A program made the translations under genes and the position numbers. Shown here piece after piece: positions 24,210 to 34,739 of a stretch of DNA of 64,000 nt; positions within the stretch are counted from its first letter, which is position 1, and the number at the start of each line of letters is the position of its first letter. The notes beneath the pieces are model-generated. The model was given only the letters and a program-made list of their open reading frames with translations, did no database searches and was not told the DNA's origin. The stretch comes from Sipunculus nudus (lineage: Eukaryota; Annelida; Sipuncula; Golfingiida; Sipunculidae). The DNA is taken from NCBI GenBank assembly GCA_026874595.1, contig CM049310.1, positions 78,609,056 to 78,673,055 on the forward strand, given 5' to 3'.

Positions 24210-25720
24210 AAATAACAATACTCTTGTTCAAAGGTACCCCATTGGACCAATAATTTAGATTTTGCACATTAATGGCCAGGACGACCAATGATATAGGTGA
24301 TTTTCAACAATGACAACAAAGACAGATTTTAGAGATAATTCAAATGATGCACAGTAATATCTATGTCAAATGCGGTGGACAGTTTAGAGTCTTTGCAGTG
24401 ACGACCCAGAGGAATTCATTGGAAAATTAGGAGTTTGCTCAGCAACCACCAGGTCAAATTCAAAGACAGTCTTTGATTTCCAGGGGACCTGAGATTTGCA
24501 TAAAACACCTCAGGCTGCAGCTCGTGATGAGACCAGCCAGTGTTACTTAAAAGGTAGGCCTTGTACTAAATGCCATGGCTGTTAGCGGAAACGAGTCCGT
24601 CTGTGGTGAAGTAGACCATTGTCTGTATGGTAAATGGATGTCCAATAAACTCCCGACTTTTCCTGCACAGTACCATTAGTTATTTGTGGCAGACATCTCT
24701 GTATAATCACACAACTGCTAAAAATACAAATTCGCTTAAGTTTTCACCTGATATGGCCATGTAGTGCGCTGGTCTTGCAGAGCGTTAAGAAATCCTTTAT
24801 CCCATAGTCGCAGATTACCTGAAGCAATAGTCTACTCAAGATGACATAAAAGCTCGAGAATAATGATCTCCATTCATGATCTCCATTTTAATATAAAAGT
24901 TATTGCTCACTCTGAAGGATAGTCATACCCGGATTTTTCAGTATTATCAGTTGCCTGAAAGTGTTGAGACTAAAGCTGAGGTTTATCTATATATGGAATG
25001 CAGAATGGTCAATGTGTGTTGAGAAATTTCATATGTACCGGCACGGCAGCATGCATTTTTTCTAAGTGTTGCCCCTAGATACAATGCGGAACTGGCAAAA
25101 ATCACTACATGTAGCAATTCTTTTTGCCCGATATGCATTCCATATGCTGTTTTTGTGCATAAAGAATCTCACCTTATTAAGTCAATACTGATTTTATCCG
25201 CATTACGCATTCTGTATGTAAGGAATCTAAGCTTAATACATGTTACTCAGACTTGAAAGAAGACTTTTGCAACCTTGCGTTGATTAAGGCTCACCAGTAC
25301 CTAACATATATAAATTATCGCTGATGTAATCATAATTACCTGAAAATGTTTAAAATAAAAAAAAAAATCAGTAATACTCTTGTCTTAAAGGCTCTTGGCT
25401 TACCTGTAGATCCAGTATTATAATCACTATTTCAGGTATTGTCATAATCCACTCAATACAGAACTAATGGCTCGTTTCTAAAGCTTCTGTTGTATCTGTC
25501 ATTTCACTTTGGAAATCAATAAATGTATTGTCAGAGGCATCATAGGTCACTCAGTACTATAGTTAAACTGCATCTTTAGGCTTCTGGCTTACCTGTTATT
25601 ATAGTGCAGAGATGACACATACAGCATTCAAAATCAATGGAGAAAATTTAGAACTGTAATGAAGACCATTTTTAAGCTCAGCTGTCATCTTAGTTTTGTA
25701 ATTTAAGTATCATATCTTAC
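24210..25720. other. Non-coding stretch
   Basis: No exon recognised. Sequence at 24370-24800 is less AT-rich than average but has stops in all frames. Nothing else was identified. Confidence 0.5.
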
Positions 25721-25723
25721 CTG

Positions 25724-25995
25724 GCTTCTGTGGCTCAGGGGTAGAGCACAGAATGTAAAGCTGGGAGATCGTGAGTTTAAATCTCAGCCGATTTGTTGAG
25801 ATTTTTTTTACGGTCGGCCTTGTAAACGAGTAAGCCTTTCAGGAGTTCCTAGGTGGGATGACTCGGCAATGGAGATGATTACACACCTAGGGCCTGCAGG
25901 TGCAGTAGTTACCAGGCCTGGTTAACACCAGGATATAAAATGAGAGGAAGCGTGTGATACTGCCCTGTTAAGTAGTCTGAAACTGGAATGAAAAT
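25724..25995 (+). mobile_element. tRNA-derived SINE (copy 1)
   Basis: The head carries an A-box-like TGGCTCAGGGGTAGAGC (25731-25747) and a B-box-like GAGTTTAAATCTC (25773-25785) at tRNA spacing. The body shares GGAGTTCCT, GATTACACA and CACCAGGCCTG-like blocks in order, ending CACCAGGAT.TAAAATGA, with the element at 48938-49255. It would be transcribed by Pol III; mobilisation by a partner LINE is inferred from the class. Confidence 0.75.
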
Positions 25996-25999
25996 AAAT

Positions 26000-28560
26000 T
26001 AACTTTCATTTGAGTAATGTGATCACAGCTAGTTCTTATGACCAATTGTTTCAATACCTCACAGCTGCACAGTGAGCTGCATCTTGAGTTGTAATCCCAT
26101 GAGGTTGCTTGTTTTAAAAAAACATGTCATTGTTAGTAAAACCAGTGGAATAGAACCAAAGTGAAGGCTGATTTACTGTGAAGAATGTACCCTGTCTTTA
26201 AGGACCTATTTGAAATATTGTTATCAGGCCAGGTTTTTAGGGTACAGTTATCTTTATTGCAGTATGAACAAATTGATAATATGTCTGTTGTGGTAAGTGT
26301 TATCATGAAGCTCATGTTATCAGTAACCACTTTTTCAGCTGCCTACAATCTCACTACTAGATCTAGTAACACCTGCAGTGTATGATTAGATAATGGGCAG
26401 GCAGGTACACATTACCACATAATTGATAATTAATAACCAGGGTTCTCTGCCATATCCTGGAAATATGGGGAAATTTTGGAAAATTTAGAGAATCTGAGAA
26501 AAATTCTTTAAATTAGGGACACTACAATGAGTTTGATTAACCAAAAGAGACATTATCAAATTTGGATATATTTTTTTCTAATTGTAAAATAAGGTATACA
26601 CTGGATGGTTGCCATAGAGACTTTTAATATGGAAATTGGCCTGAAGAATCATCTGATATGTTTGGAAATTCATCAGAAGGTTGACGAAAAATCAGGGAAA
26701 TTACTGTTCATTAAATGGTGAGAACATTGATAAGTAGCTTTATGCAATCTGTATTATAGTGTCATAGTAGCAAAATTTAACCCCTTGTAGTTGGCTTTTT
26801 GGATTTCAAATTAGTATTGTTCATAAAAGGGAAATCATCACGAAAAGAAAACCTTCCTGAATATGAACCCTCATTTACATAGATGAAAAGTCACTTATAC
26901 TATAGCCTCATTTGCAACTCATGCATAATCTGTCAGCATAAGTATTAATATATTTTTATTTTTATGTAAATCAAAGATTAATATTATAAATAGCATTTTT
27001 TTTTAAATTTTTGTATATCTTCCACCATTAAGTGGATTTCTCATAAAATTTTTAAGATTGTGCATATTTATAAGGTTATTGATAAAATAATAATAATGAA
27101 AATTGTGTAAGTTAATGTAAGATCTTGAAAATTAAACCCTAGCGAAACACTTAAGAAGTGCAAATCACAAAAATTTCACCCCACAAATGTGAATCCAACC
27201 ACAGTATGTTTAATTTGATTTTATTGACATCCATTTCCGTTCTCTAGTTGCAAGTCTTTACATATTGTTTTGTATTTAAGGAAACCTGTTCTAAAATGGA
27301 AAATATTCTCAAACATTACGTGGATTTCATTGTGGAAAACTGTCCATCTGGCTGCGAGAGTTCTTTGTTCATGCCAGGTTTTGGTTGTGTCTACAGTCTC
27401 CTGCTGGTTAGAAGTACAAAAAATGATGTGTAAACTATATGCTTAAATAGTAGATTCGTGCTTTCTAAAATTGGTTGTTTGCTCAACAATGATTCACTAG
27501 CTGGCACCTCAGGGTATGCTGACAGCATGTATTGATCAACAAAAAGTAAAATGCTACAAATGTGGGAAATCAGAAAATCTGAGTTTAGATCATTTGTGAT
27601 TGGATCACAGTAGAATTAGTCCATTTGTGCAGTATTTGTCATTCTGTAATTACTGATAAATAGATCAGTGGCTCATAATGGATACTGGATTGGATTTTGT
27701 TGGTTTTGTCAACAATTTTGCAGTTTCTAAATGCTCAACTTCTGGTGAGCTCCAGAAATCAATATTTGACCTCTTTACTAGTTGCCCGGTGTTTTGGTTC
27801 TAAAATGTGCTGATGTGTACAAAAATACATTGAATACAAAATTAGATTTGCTTGTGTGGACCAAAAAAGGGATTGTGGGGGGGGGGGGGGATGCAAATTT
27901 TTTACCTGAAACTGGAAAAAGTGATGCACATTTGCATCTGTTTATTGACAAATAGGAGTATACAGAAGTAAAACCAATTAATGGTGATATAAATTATAAA
28001 TAGCATTCAAGAATCCAACCAATTTGTATTTTCCAAAGAATAAGTCTCAGTTACACACATTCTAGCTCAGTCCAGTGTTTGTGTGTATTGCAAAATTAAT
28101 ATAACAAAAAATGGCACAATTCAATAGTGTCTTTCTTGATTACTAATGGCCAGATTTGGTACATATTATAAACACTGTCATCATTGAATTTCAAGATGGT
28201 CTTTATAATGGTCTTTCAAGAAATTCTGTTACTTCTTTAGACAATTAGTTTTCAAGGTAGCTTTGTTCATCATAGAAAATATGTAATTCTTAATAGATTT
28301 TGAATTTCTGCATGTACAAGTGGTATTGGTGAGAAGTCCTGGAGAATAAGATTTCCCAAGAGATATAAAGAGCTCTGAAGTTCTAAATGACAAAAACTCA
28401 CCAGTGTCCAATTTACACGTCCTCCAACCCCATATCTGTGGGAAAAAACTTATTCAAAATCAACCAAAAATCATTTAAATTAATAAAAGACCCTTAAATT
28501 ATTTAATTTAATTTTGATTCAGTCAGAAATATGAAATTCCATTTGTAAGGTGGATAGAGA
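26000..28560. other. Non-coding stretch
   Basis: AT-rich. A G12 run lies at 27878-27890. Sequence around 27125-27210 may be a reverse-orientation relative of the 1648/22254 repeat (weak). Open frames up to 66 codons carry no motif. Confidence 0.5.
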
Positions 28561-28562
28561 CA

Positions 28563-29479
28563 TGATAGAGGAAAAAAAAAAAGAAATGCCTTTGAGATAT
28601 TGTCATGTAGTTTAATATTAGCCCACTACAAAGTGGCCGGCTGTTATTGGGTACAACAAGAGGAAAAACAAAAAGAAATGCCATTGAGATATTGTGATGT
28701 AGTTTAATATTAGCCCACTACAAAGTGGCTGACTGTTATTGGGTAAAACAAGAGGAAAAACAAAAAGAAATGCCATTGAGATATTGTCATGTAGTTTAAT
28801 ATTAGCCCACTACAAAGTGGCTGACTGTTATTGGGTAAAACAAGAGGAAAAACAAAAAGAAATGCCATTGAGATATTGTCATGTAGTTTAATATTAGCCC
28901 ACTACAAAGTGGCCGGCTGTTATTGGGTAAAACAAGAGGAAAAACAAAAAGAAATGCCTTTGAGATATTGTCATGTAGTTTAATATTAGCCCACTACAAA
29001 GTGGCCGGCTGTTATTGGGTAAAACAAGAGGAAAAACAAAAAGAAATGCCTTTGAGATATTGTCATGTAGTTTAATATTAGCCCACTACAAAGTGGCTGG
29101 CTGTTATTGGGTAAAACAAGAGGAAAAACAAAAAGAAATGCCTTTGGGATATTGTCATGTAGTTTAATATTAGCCCACTACAAAGTGGCCGGCTGTTATT
29201 TGGTAAAACAAGAGGAAAAACAAAAAGAAATGCCATTGAGATATTGTCATGTAGTTTAATATTAGCCCACTACAAAGTGGCCGGCTGTTATTGGGTAAAA
29301 CAAGAGGAAAAACAAAAAGAAATGCCTTTGAGATATTGTCATGTAGTTTAATATTAGCCCACTACAAAGTGGCCGGCTGTTATTGGGTAAAACAAGAGGA
29401 AAAATAAAAAGAAATGCCTTTGAGATATTGTCATGTAGTTTAATATTAGCCCACTACAAAGTGGCCGGCTGTTATTGGA
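28563..29479. repeat. Satellite array, 92-bp unit, about ten copies
   Basis: GAAATGCCTTTGAGATATTG recurs at 28583, 28675, 28767, 28859, 28951, 29043, 29135, 29227, 29319 and 29411, exactly 92 bp apart. Units differ by only a few substitutions (CCTTTG or CCATTG; GGCCGGCTG, GGCTGACTG or GGCTGGCTG). Each unit holds a small CCACT-ACAA-AGTGG stem. The period is not a multiple of three and there is no open frame. High unit identity implies recent expansion or homogenisation. Confidence 0.97.
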
Positions 29480-29985
29480 TACTAAAAATAGATATATATT
29501 TTAAAATTTTAAATGTTAATATATTATATGAGATGAATGAAAATTTCAAAAAAAATTTATGATCAGAAAGAATGCTCCCATGTCGACAATAATGTATACT
29601 TTATCGGTCTAATATGGATTTATAACAACTTTTGGATTGACTTTAGGTATATGGGTTTTTCCAAGTTTACCTTAAGGTAAACATCATTGGTTCCTATCAT
29701 TCAGGTGTTCCTCCAAGAGCAGCTGTGTGGTTGGCCTCAGACCTGTGTTCTTTTGGCTTTCTTACTTTTTATATTATCATGGAGGTCCTAGATTTTTTAT
29801 GGCACCATATGGCCCGGTGTCCATTGTTTACACAGACCAGTGCCATCAATAGGAGAATCCAGGGCAGTGCCAGGTGCCACAGACTATTACAAGACTCCAT
29901 GCATTCATAGAGAAAATGTACTGTAGAGTTTATATTGGTTTCTATAGTAGGTTCATCATGTTGGCCTGATCCTTCAGTCAAGAGT
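29480..29985. other. Non-coding stretch
   Basis: AT-rich at the left edge, then mixed composition. Overlapping opposite-strand frames of 61 and 70 codons at 29725-29981 have no recognisable motif. Confidence 0.5.
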
Positions 29986-29986
29986 T

Positions 29987-30105
29987 GGATACAGCCGAGC
30001 GGTCATGGCATTGGACTTATTAGCTGAGGGGCCTGAGTTCAAATCCCACCAAAGCCACTGGAGCAAATGGTGTAATTTCAATGGGACTTTAAAGATACAC
30101 TAAAT
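29987..30105 (+). mobile_element. tRNA-Leu/Ser-like SINE head
   Basis: GGATACAGCCGAGCGGTC (A-box region of a type-II tRNA) is followed by GCCTGAGTTCAAATCCCACC (B-box GTTCAAATCCC, 30031-30050). The acceptor ends do not pair, so a functional tRNA is unlikely. The following sequence (GGAGCAAATGGTGTAATTTC) would be the SINE body. The 3' limit is uncertain. Confidence 0.65.
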
Positions 30106-30109
30106 AAGG

Positions 30110-31500
30110 CTTTGACAACTTAGTTCACTATAGTTCCTGCTCCAATATTTATGGAACATATGACATCTTATTAGAGAAAAATATCATAAAAATTTTATAA
30201 ATTTCATCTATGAACATTTGATCCTGTTTACCAGCCTGAGCCTGCACTTCTTTACAATTTGACAAATAATTGATAATATCAATCTGTTATCCACAGCAGA
30301 GATTCAATTTTGACACAGACTGTGTCACTGAGTAGTATGTTAATATAAAGTATATAAAATCCTGTATATACAGAAAACCTGATATCCAGAACAATACATA
30401 ATAAATTATCATTGATTATACAATTGATCATCAGGTCACAGTGCAATTTAGGGGCCATGGTCCTGTATTTAAGAATTATTCATGAGCCAGTCAGACCACA
30501 GACTTTAATAATAGATAGGGTCTTGAAATAATACCTAACCTAACCCTGTATACAAAGTCTAGTATCCAGAAGACTGACTAATTCTTTATCATTTAATTGC
30601 AACCTCCTGTTTGGTTAAATGGCCTATTCCGATATCTGATGTCTATTAACTAAAGATAATCCCTTGATTCTTATATAAAAGTAGGCCAAAAAACGCTGAT
30701 CCCACTGCACACAAGGATGTTTGTTTTGAATATTTCTTTATGTTTATAACATGTGGGGGGCCATTAAAAAAGTTCCAAACACATTCAACAAGGACATCTG
30801 ACAGTATATATTCAACAACCATTCTCCTAAGGTATCATGGTTTTTCCCTTTGTCAACAACGCTGTGTTTACTGACAGTTTGTATATAAACAAGCTCACAC
30901 ATTGATCACAGAGGTGTTATATTTTCAAAATAGGAATAACCTAGAGTTCATTAATATGTAAGCAGAGTTAAGTATGAAATCACATAAATTTTATAGAAAA
31001 GGCATGTAAATTGCTGGCTTTAAAAACAGTCCTCTGCAATTCAAATAGGCACAGATGTACAGACCTGTTTGGAATTGCGTGATCTGTTGGTAGATGAATA
31101 GGACGTGAAGGAATCAAAGCTATCTCAGTTTGAGTTTTCAACTGAATACACCAAATCAGTGAGGTTTGATAATCCAGTTGTAAATGTTATTTAAAAAGAA
31201 CTGATCAAAGCCTGCAAATTGAAGCAAAATAAGCTTGAGTGCTTCCAAGTACCGCTGATCATGCACAGGGGAGAGGCACCAGCAGCCCCAGCAGTGACCA
31301 TTGTTATGTGCAGCACAGCCTGTCAATAGAAATACTGAATCTTCTATGTTCATGCTTCTGCATACCAATCAGCTGGCTATCAGGCTGTCAGACTGGCTAT
31401 AGCTGTCAGGTCCTATTACAGTCATTCCCTGGATAAACCTATCACCCCAGAATATCAGTGTAAATCAAATGTGTTGGCTTTTCCAGGGCCAACATTATGT
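30110..31500. other. Non-coding stretch
   Basis: Two similar phrases (CTGTATATACAGAAAACCTGATATCCAGA near 30363 in spirit, and CCTGTATACAAAGTC...TATCCAGA near 30545) hint at a degraded short DNA element. No exon was recognised. Confidence 0.4.
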
Positions 31501-31509
31501 ACCCCCTGA

Positions 31510-31745
31510 GAAACCACGGTTCCTTTCACCAGTGATCTGTTTTTATGATGTTTGGCAGGGTTTGTGTTGGGTTGGATCTTATATATTTCAAAGGTCAGAG
31601 GTCAAGGAGTATGTTTTTCTCAGAAAACCACAGGGATAGGGTGTGTCTTTAGAAAAACTGGTCCACAGAACCACAGTTATGCTCAAAGAATAACACTTCT
31701 GAGAACCACAAGCTTAGGGGTTGCCTTCAGACAGAATAAAATAGT
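31510..31745. repeat. Degenerate minisatellite, AGAACCACAG motif
   Basis: Variants of (T/C)AGAAAACCACAGG followed by G/T-rich spacer recur near 31509, 31621, 31647, 31665 and 31700. Strongly diverged. Confidence 0.4.
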
Positions 31746-32151
31746 TTAAAGACACTTGAGCTTAAGATATGCCAAGAGAGCAACATGTTTTGCTAATTAC
31801 TTTCAAAGGGCCTGGCAAAAGAAAAAGAATATCTGGCCTCAGCAAAACAAAAACACAAACTTGTTAACTTATATAACTAGAATACTTCACTGGATCACAA
31901 GATAGTATTCTAAATTACTTATTGATCAGTCATACAAATAGTGTACTGTGGAATTTCTTAATCTTTTCTTTATATTTTATTTAGTTATATTTAAAAGAGA
32001 AAAGAAGTCGAGAGTCACACTGCACATTACTCCTTTTGACATTTGACTGTAATATTCCTAAACTCAGGGTAAGACAATACTCCATGGTTTATGGATTGGA
32101 CTTCAGTCATGAAGTCCCTTGGTTTGAACATCTCCAGTGCCTCATGGTTAA

Positions 32152-32629
32152 AGGGACATAATCAGGAGCAAAATTATGCTTGTCCTTTCACACTATCAGT
32201 TCAGTTTGGCTTCATACAAATGTTTCCCCCAGAAAACCATCCCATATGGCTGTTAAACACCTTATTATTTTTCTGCATGTTAGTAAACAGTCCATGTGTC
32301 TGTTTACCATAACAAGGCCGTGTGACGGGAGGTCTGATTGTGAGCCACAAGATCCAATGTTTCAGCCAGCGGGAAAATGTAATACATTTTATGTGCCAAG
32401 TCAGTAAGGGCATCTCCTGATTGACACGTAGTGTGACTCTGCAGTGGACCAGCCCCACGCGCTTTGTTTATGTTGAAACCTGTGATTGCCCCTGGTCCAC
32501 TTTTTTAACACGTTTACAGGAGTAAGCAAATGGTTTTAGGGCAATATTTTGGCAGGTTCCCATATATTTTAAAGGAGAGAAGCCATTTTTCATGTTAATT
32601 CAACATGCTTTTTAGGTGATAGGGCCCCT
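32152..32629 (+). mobile_element. TTAA-flanked MITE (copy 1)
   Basis: The element starts AGGGACATAATCAGGAGC and ends GATAGGGCCCCT, with TTAA directly outside both ends (32148-32151, 32630-32633). Short inverted ends (AGGG/CCCT) plus a TTAA target fit the Kolobok- or piggyBac-type target preference; the AGGG-first orientation favours Kolobok-like. The interior shares CAGTTCAGTTT, TGTTTACCATAACAAGGCCG and GGGCAATATTTTGGCAGGT with the copy at 52123, and diverged versions with 58832. 478 bp, non-coding. Confidence 0.85.
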
Positions 32630-32633
32630 TTAA

Positions 32634-34420
32634 ATGGTGAAATCTTTATAAAACCTCAGAGCATGGTTCTGTCTAAACAACGGGTGATACCTTATGGATC
32701 ATTCCTAGCCTTAATCATAGAAATTTACTTGCAGAAAGCTTGATGAGGACATAACATTCTCATTATATATACTGTCACTGCACCCTTAATACTGACTTGC
32801 AGCTTACGAAATCTGCGTTTTAGCCTGCATGAAAGATGGCAGAAATGAAATTTTTGAAAATGCTAGTGAAGATCAAGTCAAGTCTTGGTTTGATAAGAGC
32901 ATAGAAATTCAAACAAAAGCCTCTTAGGACAGTCTTCAGGCAGGAATCTACCTTGACAGAGATATTATTTGGTGATTGGACCCATAGGGTCAGAGAAGAT
33001 GCCAGGATGATTAGATGTACTCTGTCACCCTCATTCACTAGTTGGTGCAACCAACAAGCCATAGGCCTATCCTTTAAAAAAGAACTTTCCAAAGTCTACT
33101 GCATACAAGACAGATTAATCATTTAGTTCAGACCTCACATTATGAAACAACTTAGGCTCATGTAGAATTATACTTCTCACAGTAATGAGATTCTTTTCCA
33201 CAAGATAAGAATTTACACCCTCTTTATAGGTCTTATAAATATTCAGTAGGGATCATGTGGCATTGGAATACCTGAATCACTCAAGTGGTGAAATAGGAGA
33301 TACTAGTAAACTGATCTGCACCATGATGGATACTCTACTTAAATAATAAGTCACCAGTTTATAATTACATTTTGTCATTTTAACAACCACACTCTTATCA
33401 TTATTTATCAAAGGGATATGCAGATTGATGGGGCCTAATGGATGTGATTTAAGTCCATCCAACAAAAGATACACTGAAATTTGAGCAAGATGGTTTATTG
33501 TGTAAATTCTTATCAGAGCACTTCCAGTGAAGACATAGCAGCATGATACCACACTATGGCTGTGTTTGTGCCAGTTTAATCCCAGCTCCCTTTTATTCCG
33601 TAATTCATCTATTCCTTTGGGTGTATCAGATTTTGCTATTATCCATATATTTGGCATTGTCAGTCTTTTGGCATCATGTTCTCCATGGGGCTAATTCACA
33701 AGTGTCTTGCACCTGAAGAGTTGCCATTTGTTTCGTTGGGACCTCAATTTTTTCTAGGCTATTGAGTCCCCAGTTAAAAACGGGAAACTCGCCACATCCA
33801 TCCTTTTTGTTTGGTAATTGTTTCTTATTGGTATTTTACTAAATCCAGATGCAATAATTGTTAAATCTGTACTTATATAATCTGTGATATTATCTTTTGC
33901 AGTTGCAGTTATTCATTATTTGTCCAGGATTAAGCAAAGTAATCCGCTATAAAGTTAATCTGATTTGTTAGTACTAGATTACATTTAAAAACATTAGATC
34001 TTGTCTGTCTCCTAATGCCCATAGAATTCTTTTACTTGGAAATTTTATGGACATAAATTTTGTGGGAAAAAGTCTGCTCGTTTCCACATTTTCACTCAAA
34101 AGTTTCATTGACTATTTGATGTATGTAGGAAATCACTGAAAATGTTGAGTCTTGTACATTGTTTTTCCAGCCAGTTATATATTGATTCTTTTTCTAAAAA
34201 CTTTTAATGGGCTTGTTAACATGGAGTTTGATTTTGCACATTCCTAACTCTGATGGTATTTACTGCAAGAACAATCCTTGAGAATACATAACTTTTGTAA
34301 ATCGCTGCTTGTACTGTTTGTACAGAAGTGACCTTTAATCCATGAAATGCTACCTGGTAGTGGTAATATGGTACAACATTTCATTGTCAGATAGCATCAT
34401 CAATGATTTCCTTGACATAT
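32634..34420. other. Non-coding stretch
   Basis: No exon recognised. The 126-codon frame on the minus strand at 33277-33657 has no motif I know and no splice context; it is slightly long for chance but unsupported. Confidence 0.5.
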
Positions 34421-34445
34421 ATTGTGCGTTGGTCTACCTAGTGAT

Positions 34446-34720
34446 ATGGCTGAAAACAGGAAACTGTACGTAGTTAATGGCTCTTCCAAGGAACATCTGT
34501 GGTTCGACTCCAGCCTGTGGTTGCTTTCCTTGACTAGTCATTTTCTTTTGTGTACCAACAAAACCGGAGGTACACTTAAAGTACATCTGTTCACCTGCAT
34601 TGGGGCCAGGTGCTATAGTAGGGGTTAACATTCCTGGCCATGTAAAATGGGAAACCATTGACGTGAGCATGCAGGGTTTTATATACAGCAGTTCGCCCAC
34701 TGATCCGGGCTTCAAGAGAG
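34446..34720 (+). mobile_element. Possible SINE with strong B-box
   Basis: TGTGGTTCGACTCCAGCC (34498-34515) contains a near-consensus Pol III B-box (GGTTCGACTCC). The A-box upstream (TATGGCTGAAAACAGG) is weak. The downstream body has no second copy in the window, so the ends are unknown. Confidence 0.35.
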
Positions 34721-34739
34721 GTTGTTATAGGGATTTTTT

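Noticed and set aside
25400-25421. TTACCTGTAGATCC, reminiscent of the miR-10 mature sequence
   Set aside because: Several mismatches and no complementary arm within hairpin distance.
25724-25790. Functional tRNA gene
   Set aside because: A- and B-box-like words are present but the acceptor and anticodon stems do not pair, and the body repeats elsewhere, so it is a SINE head.
28563-29479. Regular repeats as a possible CRISPR array
   Set aside because: Units are contiguous 92-bp satellites without unique spacers, in a eukaryotic genome.
30360-30620. Pogo/Tigger-like MITE based on TATCCAGA words
   Set aside because: The repeated phrases are short and no terminal inverted repeats or target duplications could be defined.
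33277-33657. 126-codon open frame on the minus strand
   Set aside because: No motif, no splice context and AT-rich composition; kept only as an unsupported frame.
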